This document shows, piece by piece, positions 8,915-18,541 of a stretch of DNA of 64,000 nt. The DNA comes from Candidatus Paceibacterota bacterium. GTDB lineage: Bacteria; Verrucomicrobiota; Verrucomicrobiia; Limisphaerales; UBA8199. The notes under the pieces were generated by a model. That model was not told the DNA's origin and ran no database searches. It saw only the letters and a program-made list of their open reading frames with translations. The stretch lies in NCBI GenBank assembly GCA_035452965.1, contig DAOTCE010000025.1, positions 12,097 through 76,096 of the forward strand, in the 5' to 3' direction. Position 1 is the stretch's first letter, and each line of letters starts with the position of its first letter. Made by a program: the position numbers and the translations under genes.

Positions 8915-9757
8915 ATGGATCCACTGGTCGTGACTAAAGATCCAACTGCTGTTGCGGTGGAGGTGCAAGCCGCTTACCGGGCGATGTTTTCACGGTCGGA
9001 CCCCTTGTTCGTGCCCCGGGTCTTCGGCTGGGCCATCGAGTGTTTTACCGGCAACTTCCACGACTATCAGTCGCTGGATGTGCTTTACCACGATTTCGAA
9101 CATACGCTCCAGGGCACTCTTTGCCTGGCCCGCCTGCTGCATGGACGGCACCGGGCCGGAGCCCAGCCTCGCCTGACGGAGCGCATGTTCCAACTCAGCC
9201 TTGCGGCCATCCTGCTCCACGACACCGGTTACCTTAAGAAACGCGATGATACCGAGGGCACCGGAGCGAAGTACACGCTGGTTCACGTTCGGCGCAGCGC
9301 CGAGTTGGCGGGTGACCTTCTTCACGAGAAGGGTTTAAGCCCCGCGGAAATCAAGTCGGTCCAAAACATGATCCTCTGCACAGGTGTCCATGCCGCCCTG
9401 AGTGTCATTCCCTTCCAGAGCGAGCTGGAGAAAGTGGCCGGTTTCGCCCTGGGCACCGCCGATTTGCTGGGGCAAATGGCTGCGGCTGATTACGTGGACA
9501 AACTGCCCATTCTGTATGCGGAGTTCGCGGAGGCGGCGAGTTTCTCCAAGGACGGCGCCGGTTTTGTCGCCATGTTCAGCAGCGCTGAAGATTTATTGCG
9601 CAAGACGCCGGATTTCTGGGAGAAATCCGTGCGGGCGAAGCTGGACCACGATTACGGCGGCGTGCATGTTTTCCTGAACGATCCCTATCCGTCCGGCCCG
9701 AATCCTTATGTTGAGCGCATCGAGGCCAACCTCGGTCGCCTCCGCCAGCGCATCTGA
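8915..9757 (+). CDS. HD-domain metal-dependent phosphohydrolase-like protein
   Basis: The 280-residue cytoplasmic protein carries the metal-ligand pattern of the HD superfamily: a first histidine cluster YHDFEHT (about residues 57-63), the HD doublet in LLHDTGYL (near residue 105), and a later Asp region (LGTADLLGQMAAADYVD). HD proteins hydrolyse phosphoester bonds of nucleotides or cyclic nucleotides. No output or sensor domain is visible, and the substrate is unknown. It is transcribed divergently from nuoA. Confidence 0.8.
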   Translation: MDPLVVTKDPTAVAVEVQAAYRAMFSRSDPLFVPRVFGWAIECFTGNFHDYQSLDVLYHDFEHTLQGTLCLARLLHGRHRAGAQPRLTERMFQLSLAAILLHDTGYLKKRDDTEGTGAKYTLVHVRRSAELAGDLLHEKGLSPAEIKSVQNMILCTGVHAALSVIPFQSELEKVAGFALGTADLLGQMAAADYVDKLPILYAEFAEAASFSKDGAGFVAMFSSAEDLLRKTPDFWEKSVRAKLDHDYGGVHVFLNDPYPSGPNPYVERIEANLGRLRQRI

Positions 9758-9851
9758 ACAATTCCGGTCGGGCGGCAGTCGCCTCAAATGGCGCTGATCA
9801 GGCTGTCCGAGACTTGCATCGGGGATGCGGCTCAACCAATCTGGCGGCGAA

Positions 9852-12800
9852 ATGACATCATTCACGTTGCCGCGCAGCCAGGGGATTGCGGTGGCCCTGG
9901 CGCTCTTGGGCGTTGCTTCAGGGACCTCCGCGCCCGGTGAACAGCTCAAGGACTGGCAGGACCCGAAGCTCACCGGCCTGGGCCAGCAGCCGCCTCACGC
10001 CACCATTGTGCATTGTCCCGATGCGCGCACGGCCCGCCGCATTGAGTTTGCGGTCAACGGTGAGCGAGTTAAATCGCCGTTCTACCGCTCGCTCAATGGC
10101 GATTGGAAATACCATTACGCGGCCAACCACACCGGGCGCGTCCCCGCGTTCTGGGAACCCGGTTTCGATGACCGGAACTGGGCGACCATCCCGGTGCCGT
10201 CCAATGTCGAGCTTTGTGGTTACGGGATCCCCATCTACGTCAACATCCGCTACCCGTGGAGACAGGACGGGTTGAAGCCCAACCCGCCCTTCGTGCCGGA
10301 GGACGATCCCAACAACACGGTCAACTCCTACCGCCGCAAATTTGCGGTGCCCCAAGATTGGTCGGGCCGCCGTGTGCTCCTGACCTTCGACGGTGTGAAC
10401 TCCTTCTTCTACCTCTGGATCAACGGCCAGAAAGTGGGTTTTGGCAAGGATAGCCGGACGCCGGTCGAGTTTGACATCACGCGCTATCTTGCGCCTGGCG
10501 AGAACTTGCTCGCGGTGGAGAATTTCCGGTGGTGCGACGGCTCGTATCTGGAGGACCAGGACATGTGGCGCATGAGCGGCATTTTCCGGGATGTCTATCT
10601 CTGGTCCCCGCCCGATGTGCATATACGAGATCTGGAGGTGAGGACGGATTTGGATGCCGAGTATCGCGACGCCACACTCGGCGTACGGGTCGAGCTGGAG
10701 AACGCCGGCCCGCAAGCGGCGGCGGTCAGCTTGGAAGGCGCGCTGCTGGATGGCGCCGGCCGGCGCGTGGCGGCGCCGGGGTTGGAGGCGCGCCTGGAGG
10801 TGGACGGCGTCGCCGCGGAAGCGAGGCTCGCAGCCTCTATCCCCAACCCGCTCAAATGGTCGGCTGAAGCGCCCAACCTCTACAAACTGCTGCTCACCCT
10901 CAAAGACGCGCGGGGCGCCGTGCTCGAGGTGATTCCCGTCAACGTCGGCTTCCGCAAGGTCGAGATTCGCGAGGGCAGCCTGCTGGTCAACGGCCGGCGT
11001 GTGCTCTTCAAAGGGGTCAACCGCCACGAGAGCGACCCGGACCGGGGACAGGCCATCACGGTTGCCAGCATGGAGAAAGACATCCGGGTGATGAAGCAAT
11101 TCAACGTCAACGCCGTGCGGTGCTCGCATTACCCGAATCAAACCGCATGGTACGACCTGTGCGACCGCTACGGCATTTACCTTATTGACGAGGCCAACAT
11201 TGAAAGCCACGGCATGGGCTATGGCCCGGAGACGCTGGCCAGGGACCCGGATTGGGCCGCGGCCCACATGGACCGCACAGTCCGCATGGTCGAGCGCGAC
11301 AAGAACCATCCCTCCGTGATCATCTGGTCGCTCGGCAACGAGGCCGGCGACGGCCCGAATTTCGAGGCGACTTCAAAGTGGATTCGTCAGCGCGATCCCA
11401 GCCGTCCTGTCCACTATGAACAGGCCAAGCGCAATCCGCACACCGACATCGTCTGCCCGATGTATCCGCGCCCGCGCGTGCTGGAGGCATACTCCGCCGA
11501 GGCGCAGACGCGCCCGTTCATCATGTGCGAGTACGAGCACGCCATGGGCAACAGCTCGGGCGACTTCTGGTCTTATTGGGGCCAGATCTACAGCAAGCCC
11601 CACCTCCAGGGCGGGTTCATTTGGGATTGGGTGGACCAGGGCTTGCGGCAACGGCAACAGCCGCTTCCGCTGGCGCGCTTCCAGCAGGTCAAGCCGGGCG
11701 ACAAGACGTTCTGGGCCTACGGCGGCGACTTCGGCCCGGCGGGCACGCCGAGCGACGACAATTTCTGCTGCAACGGCCTGGTCACGCCCGACCGCGAGCC
11801 GCATCCCGGCCTGCACCAGGTTAAGCATGTCTATCAATACATACACTGCCGGCCCGGCGATCTCGCCAGCCGCACCGTTGAGGTCAAAAACTGGCATGAC
11901 TTCACGAACCTGAAGGACTTTGCGGCCGGCCAGTGGCGGCTCAAGGCGGACGGCCGAGTGATCCAGAGCGGACGCCTGCCCGAGTTGGACCTCCCCGCGG
12001 GGGCCAGCACACGCCTCACCATTCCCACAAAGGCGTTCCATCCCCAGCCGGGCGTGGAGTACTACCTCGAACTGACCTTTTCGCTCCGCCACGATCAACC
12101 CTGGGCCAAGGCGGGCCATGAAATCGCCTGGGACGAGTTTAAGCTGCCGGACTTCGCGCCGCCCCGACCGGCGCCGGCGGAGAAATTGGTGGCGCCTGAA
12201 CTGGCGGAGAGCGGGGCGACCATCACCGTCAGCGGCCGGGACTTCGAGATCGTATTCGACAGGCGGGCCGGCGGGCTCGTGTCCTGGCGCTTTCGGGGGC
12301 GGCAGTTGATCCACAGCCCTCTGCGGCCCGATTTCTGGCGCGCCCAGATTGACAATGACCGCGGGCGCGACATGGTCAAGTCTCAAGGCATCTGGCGCGG
12401 CGCCCACCAGGGCGCGCAAGTCCGCTCGGTGACCGTCCGGGAGCAGCCGGAGGCGCGCGCGGTGGTGGTGAAGGTGGCGACGGCGCTGCCGAAGGTGGAC
12501 GCTGATTGGGAGACCGACTATACGGTCTCCGGGAATGGCGATGTGCTGGTCGAGGCCCGATTCAAGCCGCACAATCTTGATTTGCCCAAGCTCGTGCGCC
12601 TCGGCATGCAGATCTCCCTGCCGGCCGGTTTCGAGCGCATCACCTGGCTGGGCCCGGGGCCGCAGGAGACTTACTGCGACCGCAAGGATGCGAAGTTCGG
12701 GCTTTATACGGGAACGGTGGAAGGCCAGTTCTACCGGGATTACAGCGAGCCGGGCGAGACCGGCAACAAGGTGGATGTGCGGTGGCTTGCGCTGGCCGAC

Positions 12801-13085
12801 GGCAAGGTCGGCTTGCTGGCAATTGCCGGGCGCCCCGGGCTGCTCAGCGCCAACGCGCTCCATTATGGCACCGCGGATCTGAATGCCGGCAAGCACGCCT
12901 TCGAATTGCCGCGCCGTGAGTTCATCACCCTGAACCTCGACCTCAAGCAGCAGGGGGTCGGCGGGGACAACAGTTGGGGCACCTGGCCGCACGACGAATT
13001 CCTTATCCCGTGCCAGGAATACAGTTACAGCTTTCGCCTGCGGCCGTTTGCCGCCGGGCAGGACCTTGCCAGGCTGGCGAGGTAA
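9852..13085 (+). CDS. Exported glycoside hydrolase family 2 beta-galactosidase (LacZ type)
   Basis: About 1077 residues. A signal peptide (residues 1-26) is followed by the N-terminal jelly-roll sugar-binding domain with PVPSNVELCGYGIPIY, an Ig-like domain, the TIM barrel, and C-terminal LacZ-type domains (beta-galactosidase small chain region ending in WGTWPHDEFLIP). The acid/base Glu is E497 in IIWSLGNEAG and the nucleophile is E560 in CEYEHAMGNSSG, both matching the E. coli LacZ motifs. An upstream ATG (9825) would add nine residues ahead of the signal peptide; 9852 is preferred. It likely releases galactose from plant or host oligosaccharides in the periplasm. No sugar transporter or regulator adjoins it. 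Confidence 0.93.
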   Translation: MTSFTLPRSQGIAVALALLGVASGTSAPGEQLKDWQDPKLTGLGQQPPHATIVHCPDARTARRIEFAVNGERVKSPFYRSLNGDWKYHYAANHTGRVPAFWEPGFDDRNWATIPVPSNVELCGYGIPIYVNIRYPWRQDGLKPNPPFVPEDDPNNTVNSYRRKFAVPQDWSGRRVLLTFDGVNSFFYLWINGQKVGFGKDSRTPVEFDITRYLAPGENLLAVENFRWCDGSYLEDQDMWRMSGIFRDVYLWSPPDVHIRDLEVRTDLDAEYRDATLGVRVELENAGPQAAAVSLEGALLDGAGRRVAAPGLEARLEVDGVAAEARLAASIPNPLKWSAEAPNLYKLLLTLKDARGAVLEVIPVNVGFRKVEIREGSLLVNGRRVLFKGVNRHESDPDRGQAITVASMEKDIRVMKQFNVNAVRCSHYPNQTAWYDLCDRYGIYLIDEANIESHGMGYGPETLARDPDWAAAHMDRTVRMVERDKNHPSVIIWSLGNEAGDGPNFEATSKWIRQRDPSRPVHYEQAKRNPHTDIVCPMYPRPRVLEAYSAEAQTRPFIMCEYEHAMGNSSGDFWSYWGQIYSKPHLQGGFIWDWVDQGLRQRQQPLPLARFQQVKPGDKTFWAYGGDFGPAGTPSDDNFCCNGLVTPDREPHPGLHQVKHVYQYIHCRPGDLASRTVEVKNWHDFTNLKDFAAGQWRLKADGRVIQSGRLPELDLPAGASTRLTIPTKAFHPQPGVEYYLELTFSLRHDQPWAKAGHEIAWDEFKLPDFAPPRPAPAEKLVAPELAESGATITVSGRDFEIVFDRRAGGLVSWRFRGRQLIHSPLRPDFWRAQIDNDRGRDMVKSQGIWRGAHQGAQVRSVTVREQPEARAVVVKVATALPKVDADWETDYTVSGNGDVLVEARFKPHNLDLPKLVRLGMQISLPAGFERITWLGPGPQETYCDRKDAKFGLYTGTVEGQFYRDYSEPGETGNKVDVRWLALADGKVGLLAIAGRPGLLSANALHYGTADLNAGKHAFELPRREFITLNLDLKQQGVGGDNSWGTWPHDEFLIPCQEYSYSFRLRPFAAGQDLARLAR

Positions 13086-13141
13086 ACGCCTGCCCGGCAT
13101 ACGGTTTCCGGGGGGAGTTGACTACTGCGGCCGGGCCGTGC

Positions 13142-14584
13142 TCACGCCGCCGGCGGGGCGGGGGAGAAATGGTTCCTGCGTGGGTCGGTGGCGGTGATGA
13201 CGACGCTGACGGCAGTCTGGTTGAAGCCTTTGAAGCCGCCGTGCCGCTGGAGGTTCTCCAGGTGGCTGCCGAGGGCGCCTTCCCTGATGAACCGGTCAAA
13301 TTGGTCGCGGGTGATCAAGCCTTCGGACAGCAGGCGCTGGGCCCGCACCCGGCGCACCGGCCAGCGTTCGCCTTCGGTGAAGGCCTGCCGCAGGAACGGG
13401 AAATCCGAGAACGGATTCATCGTGCTCACGCCCGAATCCTTGAGTTGGTCGCGAAGCAGGTCAAATTCGAAGCGCGCTTCGAGGTGGTGCATGCCGGCTT
13501 CGAGGAAGCTCTCGCCATGCAGCCCGACCCAGAGGCCCACGGTGCCCAGGCGCGGGGCGGGAGGAAGTTGCTGCGTGGAGAAATCAACCTGCGTTTCCTC
13601 CGGCAGCAGGTCCACGTCGGCAAACACGACGATGCCGGTGACCGGTTGTTCGGACACCTGGGCGCCCCAGCCGGCCTCCGCGCCGGCGTAGTAGCGCTCG
13701 CGTTTGGCAAAGCCCAGCTTCAGCAGGAACTCCACCAGGTCCACGAAATGCCTGCGGGAGCAGCGGAACGTGTGGTGGTCGTGGTTGCCCCAGCCGAGGC
13801 CGAGCCGGTCCTGCCGATGCTTCTGAATCCGCGCGGCGCGGTTGCGGCTCTCCCAGTACGCGCGCTCGGCTTCGAAGAAGAACTGGCAGGCCAGGTCGCG
13901 CCCGACCAGGCGCAGGATGCGATCGAGGATGACATTGGCCGTCTGGAAACCTTCGGCATCCTCGGCGAACGAGCGGGGGCGTGTGCGCCAGAGTTCGCGC
14001 GCTTTCACGAGGTTGCGGAGTTCGCTCGGCGCGAGCGGCGCGGGAACGAAGCCCCGATAGGCGCGGCGCTCGACCGCCTCAAGCTGCGTGCCGTTCTCCG
14101 CGGCGACAACGATGCGGCGGTAGCGCGAACACGGCTCGCCTTCCGGCCGGCCGGACAGGTTATGGCTGGCAATAAAGTCAGCCACGAATTCGGGCCGCAA
14201 AGCGATCACGGCGGGACCCGGCCGCAGCAGGACTCGCGGCAGCGTGGCCCGGGGATATTCAGAGACCGCCTCGCCGTTGGGCGTTTCCGCATTGGGATCG
14301 CGCACGAAGCCCGCGAGAGAAAGGGCGTCCTGCTCGCCCGGCGGCAGCACGAAATGGTCAACCCACTCAAAGAAGTCGGTCCCGGTCTCATCGCGCATGC
14401 GGTCGGCGAGTTGGCGGGCAAAGCTGTTCCTGTCCAGGAACACGTTGATGTGCTGGCGGAGCAACTGTTCAGCCTCGGTAGCCAGCGGCCAATCAAAGGG
14501 CAGGGGAGCCTCAGGACTGGAGGCGGGTTCGGTCGCTGCTTGCATTGGCTTCCTCGCGGGGCGTCTTTTCGTTGTGGTGGTCAT
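13142..14584 (-). CDS. Unrecognised 480-residue protein
   Basis: A soluble protein with a basic, low-complexity N-terminus (MTTTTKRRPARKPMQAA) and no signal peptide or membrane segment. I do not recognise the family. Distinctive stretches are GWGNHDHHTFRCSRRHF (about residues 270-285), VVFADVDLLPEETQVDF, and GMHHLEARFEFDLLRDQL. The clustered His residues and acidic DVD may bind metal, but that is speculation. Minus-strand reading is favoured over the overlapping 542-codon plus frame because its residue composition is balanced, while the plus frame is Ala/Gly/Arg/His-rich as expected of a shadow. It is convergent with the beta-galactosidase gene. Confidence 0.75.
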   Translation of the reverse strand: MTTTTKRRPARKPMQAATEPASSPEAPLPFDWPLATEAEQLLRQHINVFLDRNSFARQLADRMRDETGTDFFEWVDHFVLPPGEQDALSLAGFVRDPNAETPNGEAVSEYPRATLPRVLLRPGPAVIALRPEFVADFIASHNLSGRPEGEPCSRYRRIVVAAENGTQLEAVERRAYRGFVPAPLAPSELRNLVKARELWRTRPRSFAEDAEGFQTANVILDRILRLVGRDLACQFFFEAERAYWESRNRAARIQKHRQDRLGLGWGNHDHHTFRCSRRHFVDLVEFLLKLGFAKRERYYAGAEAGWGAQVSEQPVTGIVVFADVDLLPEETQVDFSTQQLPPAPRLGTVGLWVGLHGESFLEAGMHHLEARFEFDLLRDQLKDSGVSTMNPFSDFPFLRQAFTEGERWPVRRVRAQRLLSEGLITRDQFDRFIREGALGSHLENLQRHGGFKGFNQTAVSVVITATDPRRNHFSPAPPAA

Positions 14585-15100
14585 GGTTGTTCTTGCAGCT
14601 AAAGTAATCGAAAGTCGCTGCCTCGCAACCGGCTGCCACCATCGGGAGCTGGGGCATCCTTCGGGGGGAACCCTGATGGGGCAGTGGTTTGATGCCTGCC
14701 TTACGAACTGGCTACGGATGGGTGCTTAAACCAGCTACTTGCGCCGGCCTTCTTTGGCTGGAGCCGTCAATTTGCGTAAGCAGCCTGACTCCAGTGGGTT
14801 AGGCGGTTGAACCTACGGTGTGGATACGGTGTGGATACGGTGCGGATACGGTGCGGATACGGTGTGGATACGGTGTGGTTCCGTCGCGCGGCGGAACCTG
14901 GTTCCAAGCCTGGTTCAACGGAATGGCCAGGTGCCTTGGATTGCAGGTATTTGGAAGCGCGCCACTTGTGGGTGGTTTCGGGTGTAAGGGGCATAAACGC
15001 AGTGCGTTGGGCCGGGAGCAGTTGCGGCGGTTCCGGCTATGCGGACGCGAGAGTTGGGCCTGGCGCTTCGGACAACCCGGGCTGGCATCTCCTTCGGGCA
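14585..15100. other. Intergenic 516 bp holding a tandem repeat and a decayed palindrome
   Basis: No gene is supported. The stretch contains the 11-bp tandem repeat at 14814-14879 and, joined to it, a short hairpin GGTTCCG/CGGAACC (about 14876-14899). The motif TACGGTGTGGTTCC is shared with the palindromes at 49 kb, so this looks like a decayed member of that family. Confidence 0.5.
14814..14879. repeat. Six tandem copies of an 11-bp unit
   Basis: The unit TACGGTGTGGA (T to C in two copies) is repeated six times in a row; the last copy runs into TTCC. Its sequence matches the arm start TACGGTGTGG of the 49-kb palindrome, which suggests slippage expansion of one arm. It lies downstream of the minus-strand ABC permease genes and upstream of the unrecognised minus-strand gene. 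Confidence 0.85.
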
Positions 15101-15970
15101 TCAGGAGCTGGCGCTGGTGTAGCGACGCACGGAGGTGCGCCAGCCGATTTCGGAGATGACGAAGCAAACCACGCTCATGCTCAGCAGCAGGAATATAGGC
15201 CCGGGCGAGCTGAGTTTGTCGGCCAGCAGCCGCACGGGCACGTTTGAGACCAGGAGCATCGGCAGGGCGAAGGTGAAGACCGCCTTGAACAGGCCGCGAA
15301 AGGCTTCGTCGGGGAGGCGGGCGATGTTGAACAGGTTGTAGTAGCCCCAGACAATGCCTCCGGCGCGCACGGTCCAGAAGCTGATGCTGGCCAACAGGAA
15401 CATCAGCGAGTAGTGAATCGTAATGCCGGCCGCGCAGAGCGCCAGGAAGCCCAGCACCTGCAGGGCGCTTGGGGTTAGCTGCAATTGGCGCGCGGCGTAG
15501 GCCATCACCGCGACAGCCGACGCGGCGTTGACGAACGCGCCCAGGTCCACCTGCCGGAGCGACACGACAAAGCGCGTGTTGACCGGCAGCAGCAGCAGGA
15601 AGTCGAGCTTGCCGTTGCGCACCAGCTCGGAGAGGTTGGTGCAGTTGATGAGAAAGAAGGCCTGGAAGATCTGCTGGATAAAATGGCTCGCGCCAATCAG
15701 CAGCACCACCTGCCATTGGGTCCAGGTGCCGATGTGCTCGGTGTGCAGGTAGAGCACGTTGATGAAGCAGAGTTGCATGCCGAACCAGAGCAGCTCCACG
15801 ATGATCCAGAGGATGAAGTTGCTCTTAAAGGTCATCTCGCGTGTGACCGAGTTCTTCCACAAGGCGGCGTAGATGGCGAGGTAGCGCGACGCGTGATGCG
15901 CGATGCGTGCAGGGAAGGGCGTGGCGCCTGGCGCCTGGCGCGTGTCGTGGTTCTCCATTTCGGATTTCAT
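15101..15970 (-). CDS. ABC-2 type transporter permease (second of pair)
   Basis: A 289-residue integral membrane protein with about six transmembrane segments and no nucleotide-binding motifs. It resembles the ABC2_membrane_6 permease family (NSVTREMTFKSNFILWIIVELLWFG; LPDEAFRGLFKAVFTFALPM). It starts one base after the stop of the upstream permease, so the two are cotranscribed and probably form a heterodimeric channel. Its first 30 residues (HDTRQAPGATPFPARIAHHA) come from short DNA repeats and may not belong to the fold; the true domain begins near YLAIYAALWKNS. The exported substrate is unknown. Confidence 0.82.
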   Translation of the reverse strand: MKSEMENHDTRQAPGATPFPARIAHHASRYLAIYAALWKNSVTREMTFKSNFILWIIVELLWFGMQLCFINVLYLHTEHIGTWTQWQVVLLIGASHFIQQIFQAFFLINCTNLSELVRNGKLDFLLLLPVNTRFVVSLRQVDLGAFVNAASAVAVMAYAARQLQLTPSALQVLGFLALCAAGITIHYSLMFLLASISFWTVRAGGIVWGYYNLFNIARLPDEAFRGLFKAVFTFALPMLLVSNVPVRLLADKLSSPGPIFLLLSMSVVCFVISEIGWRTSVRRYTSASS

Positions 15971-15971
15971 T

Positions 15972-16778
15972 TCACCCTCCCACCGCCGAGTATCTTTTAA
16001 TGCCGCGTCGCCATGCGAAGCGGGCTATGCAGTAGGCCGCGATGACCCATAGTCCCTGGATTACCAAACCGCTGAGCAGGCTCGCGCCTGTGGTCTTGCC
16101 CATGTAGATGCTCACGGGAAAATAGAGCTGATAGGGGAACGGGGTGTAATAGAGCGCCTGCTCGAGGCCACGCGGGAGGATGTCCAGGGGGAACAGGTGG
16201 CCACTGGCGATGTATTCAAAGGCGAAGAGGATGAAGATGAACGTTGAGACCTCCAGCACCCAAAACGCCAGCATCGCCATCGCATAGGACATGAAGAACT
16301 GGAGCAGTGCCGTCAGAATCACCGAGAGCAGAAAGGCGCCGAAGGCGGCCCAACTGGGCGGCAAGGCAACGTATTGGTGGAGCGACACGATGAAGATCGT
16401 CAGCGGCGTTACCGCCACGGCGAGGTAGGTCACCCGGCCGGACAGGAACAGGCACAGGCGATACCAGAGATAGTCAATCGGTTTGAGCAGGAACTGGCTG
16501 ATGTTGCCGTCCTTGATGTCGGCGGCGATTTGCCAGTCATCTTCGTTCACGGCCGTCAGCGCGTCCACGACGGTCGTAAGGAGATAATATGAGATCATCT
16601 CCGCCAGCGTGTAGCTGCCGACCATCGTTCCCGGGCCCTTGCCGGCGTAGATGGTGCGCCAGACGTAGAGCATGGCAATGAGCGGGATCAAGCCGAACAC
16701 CGCCCGCGCCAGAAAGTTGAACCGGTAGGTCAGGTTATTCTGGACTCCGATATTGATGACATGCCAGTACTTCTTCAT
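15972..16778 (-). CDS. ABC-2 type transporter permease (first of pair)
   Basis: About 268 residues from the ATG at 16778 (MKKYWHVINIGVQNN). An upstream in-frame ATG at 16838 would add 20 residues unlike the family. It has six predicted membrane segments and resembles ABC2_membrane_6 (AEMISYYLLTTVVDALT; LKPIDYLWYRL). In such systems an ATPase gene usually precedes the two permeases, but the gene upstream here is divergent and unrelated, so the ATPase must be encoded elsewhere. Confidence 0.82.
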   Translation of the reverse strand: MKKYWHVINIGVQNNLTYRFNFLARAVFGLIPLIAMLYVWRTIYAGKGPGTMVGSYTLAEMISYYLLTTVVDALTAVNEDDWQIAADIKDGNISQFLLKPIDYLWYRLCLFLSGRVTYLAVAVTPLTIFIVSLHQYVALPPSWAAFGAFLLSVILTALLQFFMSYAMAMLAFWVLEVSTFIFILFAFEYIASGHLFPLDILPRGLEQALYYTPFPYQLYFPVSIYMGKTTGASLLSGLVIQGLWVIAAYCIARFAWRRGIKRYSAVGG

Positions 16779-16940
16779 CCGGCTGCGTGTGGCTGACAAC
16801 GTATCGCCCGGCGGGTGGTTTGGAAAGGGCTGATCCAAGTGTCATGAACGGGCGACCGCGCGTTGGGGAGGCCAATTAAGGCTGGCGTTTTCGCGCCGGC
16901 CGGCTAATGATTGGTCCGACCGTTCGACAACCCTACAACT

Positions 16941-17417
16941 ATGATGCGCCAGAAGCACTGCCCGATCTGCAAGACACCAGCCGCAACCGGATGCAAGCAC
17001 CTCGCGGTGGCGGTGGAAGGACGCGACTTTGTCCGGCGCTGCGTGGAGTTGTGCCAGGGGGAAAAGCAGTGGCACGCCCTGTGCGAGTCGCGGCGCCGGC
17101 AGCGGCTCGCGACGGGTGAATGGTCGCCGGAACGGGAGGACTACACCTGGCTGGAAACCGCGTTTTGCGATGAATTCCTCAAGCGGCTGACGTGGTTCGG
17201 GGGGATGGAATATGAATGGCGCTCCGGGCCGAAGGCCAAGCAAGCCGGATTCTGGGTGTTGCTGTGGTCGAAGGATCCGCGGCGGCTCTGGTGGGAGTTG
17301 CGGGACGACATCGAGCGGCAGGCGAATCAAAATTGGTCGCGGCGCCCCGCCCGACCGAGGTCCGAAGCCCGGACGCGCAAGTCTGCGGGCCGGAATGGCG
17401 TTTCGCTGCCGTTTTGA
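16941..17417 (+). CDS. Unrecognised protein with N-terminal Cys cluster
   Basis: About 158 residues. The start MMRQKHCPICKTPAATGCKH holds a CPIC...C...H cluster that could form a zinc knuckle, followed by Trp/Glu-rich helices (YTWLETAFCDEFLKRLTWFGGMEYEWRS) and a basic Arg/Ser-rich tail. I do not recognise the family. It is divergent from the ABC permeases and 43 bp ahead of the HAD-Nudix gene on the same strand, so it may share that transcript. Confidence 0.65.
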   Translation: MMRQKHCPICKTPAATGCKHLAVAVEGRDFVRRCVELCQGEKQWHALCESRRRQRLATGEWSPEREDYTWLETAFCDEFLKRLTWFGGMEYEWRSGPKAKQAGFWVLLWSKDPRRLWWELRDDIERQANQNWSRRPARPRSEARTRKSAGRNGVSLPF

Positions 17418-17460
17418 AGCGTGAGGTTGCCGTGACGGGAAAGGCGGCTACACTCACCGC

Positions 17461-18531
17461 ATGATTCGGAACATCATCTTCGACTGGTCGGGCACGTTGG
17501 TGGACGACTTGCCTGCGGTCTGGGAGGCAACCAATTATGTGCTCACGCAGGCGCAGCGGTCGGAGATGAGCCTGGAGCAGTTCCGCGCGGAGTTTTGCCT
17601 TCCTTTCACCATCTTCTATGACCGCTACGTTCCGCACATCCCGCTGCCGCAACTCGAGGAGTGGTTTCACAGCCGCTTCCGGCAGGTGCAGAACTCGGTC
17701 TGCGCTTTGCCGCACGCGCGGGAATTCCTGGAGTATTGCCGCGCGCGCAACCTGCGCACCTTCCTGCTCAGCACGGTCAATCGCGAGCATTTCGCGGTGC
17801 AGTCGGCTGTGACGGGGTTTGGCTCGTTTCTCGAGAAGCCGTATTTGAACGTGTGGGACAAGCGTCAGAAGATCCATGAAATCCTGGAGGAGAACGGACT
17901 GGCGCCGGATGAGACGCTTTTCATCGGCGACATGCAGCACGACATTGAGACGGCGCGGCATGGGGGCGTTCATTCCTGCGCGGTGCTCACGGGCTACAAC
18001 ACGCTGGAGCAGTTGCGGGCGGCACAGCCCGACCTCATCGTGGAGCACTTGGGCGAGCTGCGCGACCTGTTGCGGCAGAACGAGCTTCACCTCAAACCGC
18101 CCGCGAAACGATTTGAAGACAGCCACCCGCCCATCGTCACGGTGGGTGGCCTGATCTACAATGCGGCGGACGAGGTGCTGGTGATTCGAACGCACAAGTG
18201 GTCGAACCTTTGGGGCATTCCCGGCGGCAAGATCAAGTGGGGCGAGACTTCGGTCGAGGCGCTGCGCCGCGAACTCAAGGAGGAGACCGGGCTGGAGATC
18301 GCCGGCATCGAGTTTGTGCTGGTCCAGGACTGCATTCGCTCGAAGGAATTTTATCGCGATGCGCATTTCGTTCTGCTGAACTACACCTGCCGGTGCGCGG
18401 GCAAGCCGGCGGTGAAGCTAAACGACGAGGCTCGTGAGTTTCGCTGGGTGACGGCGGCGCAGGCCCTCGAAATGCCCATTAACCAGCCGACGCGCCAACT
18501 GCTGTTGACCGTGGCGGGAGCCAGGCGTTGA
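17461..18531 (+). CDS. HAD hydrolase-Nudix hydrolase fusion protein
   Basis: The 356-residue product joins two hydrolases. The HAD domain (residues 1-205) has motif I FDWSGTLVDD, motif II LLSTVN, a Lys in the EKPYLN region and motif IV FIGDMQHDIETA. The acid/base Asp two residues after the nucleophile is replaced by Ser, as it is by Ala in phosphonatases (DWAGT). The Nudix domain (residues 223-356) has an intact Nudix box starting GKIKWGETSVEALRREL near residue 256, matching GX5EX7REUXEEXGU. folB starts 10 nt after the stop, suggesting a link to folate synthesis, where a Nudix enzyme and a phosphatase act in sequence just before FolB. That role is inference. Confidence 0.88.
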   Translation: MIRNIIFDWSGTLVDDLPAVWEATNYVLTQAQRSEMSLEQFRAEFCLPFTIFYDRYVPHIPLPQLEEWFHSRFRQVQNSVCALPHAREFLEYCRARNLRTFLLSTVNREHFAVQSAVTGFGSFLEKPYLNVWDKRQKIHEILEENGLAPDETLFIGDMQHDIETARHGGVHSCAVLTGYNTLEQLRAAQPDLIVEHLGELRDLLRQNELHLKPPAKRFEDSHPPIVTVGGLIYNAADEVLVIRTHKWSNLWGIPGGKIKWGETSVEALRRELKEETGLEIAGIEFVLVQDCIRSKEFYRDAHFVLLNYTCRCAGKPAVKLNDEAREFRWVTAAQALEMPINQPTRQLLLTVAGARR

Positions 18532-18541
18532 AGGACGACGC

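Noticed and set aside
11373..13100. A 575-codon minus-strand frame inside the beta-galactosidase gene
   Set aside because: Shadow of a GC-rich gene with clear GH2 catalytic motifs on the plus strand.
12974..14602. A 542-codon plus-strand frame
   Set aside because: It lies opposite the 480-codon minus frame and has the Ala/Gly/Arg/His-rich composition of a complementary shadow; the minus frame has normal composition.
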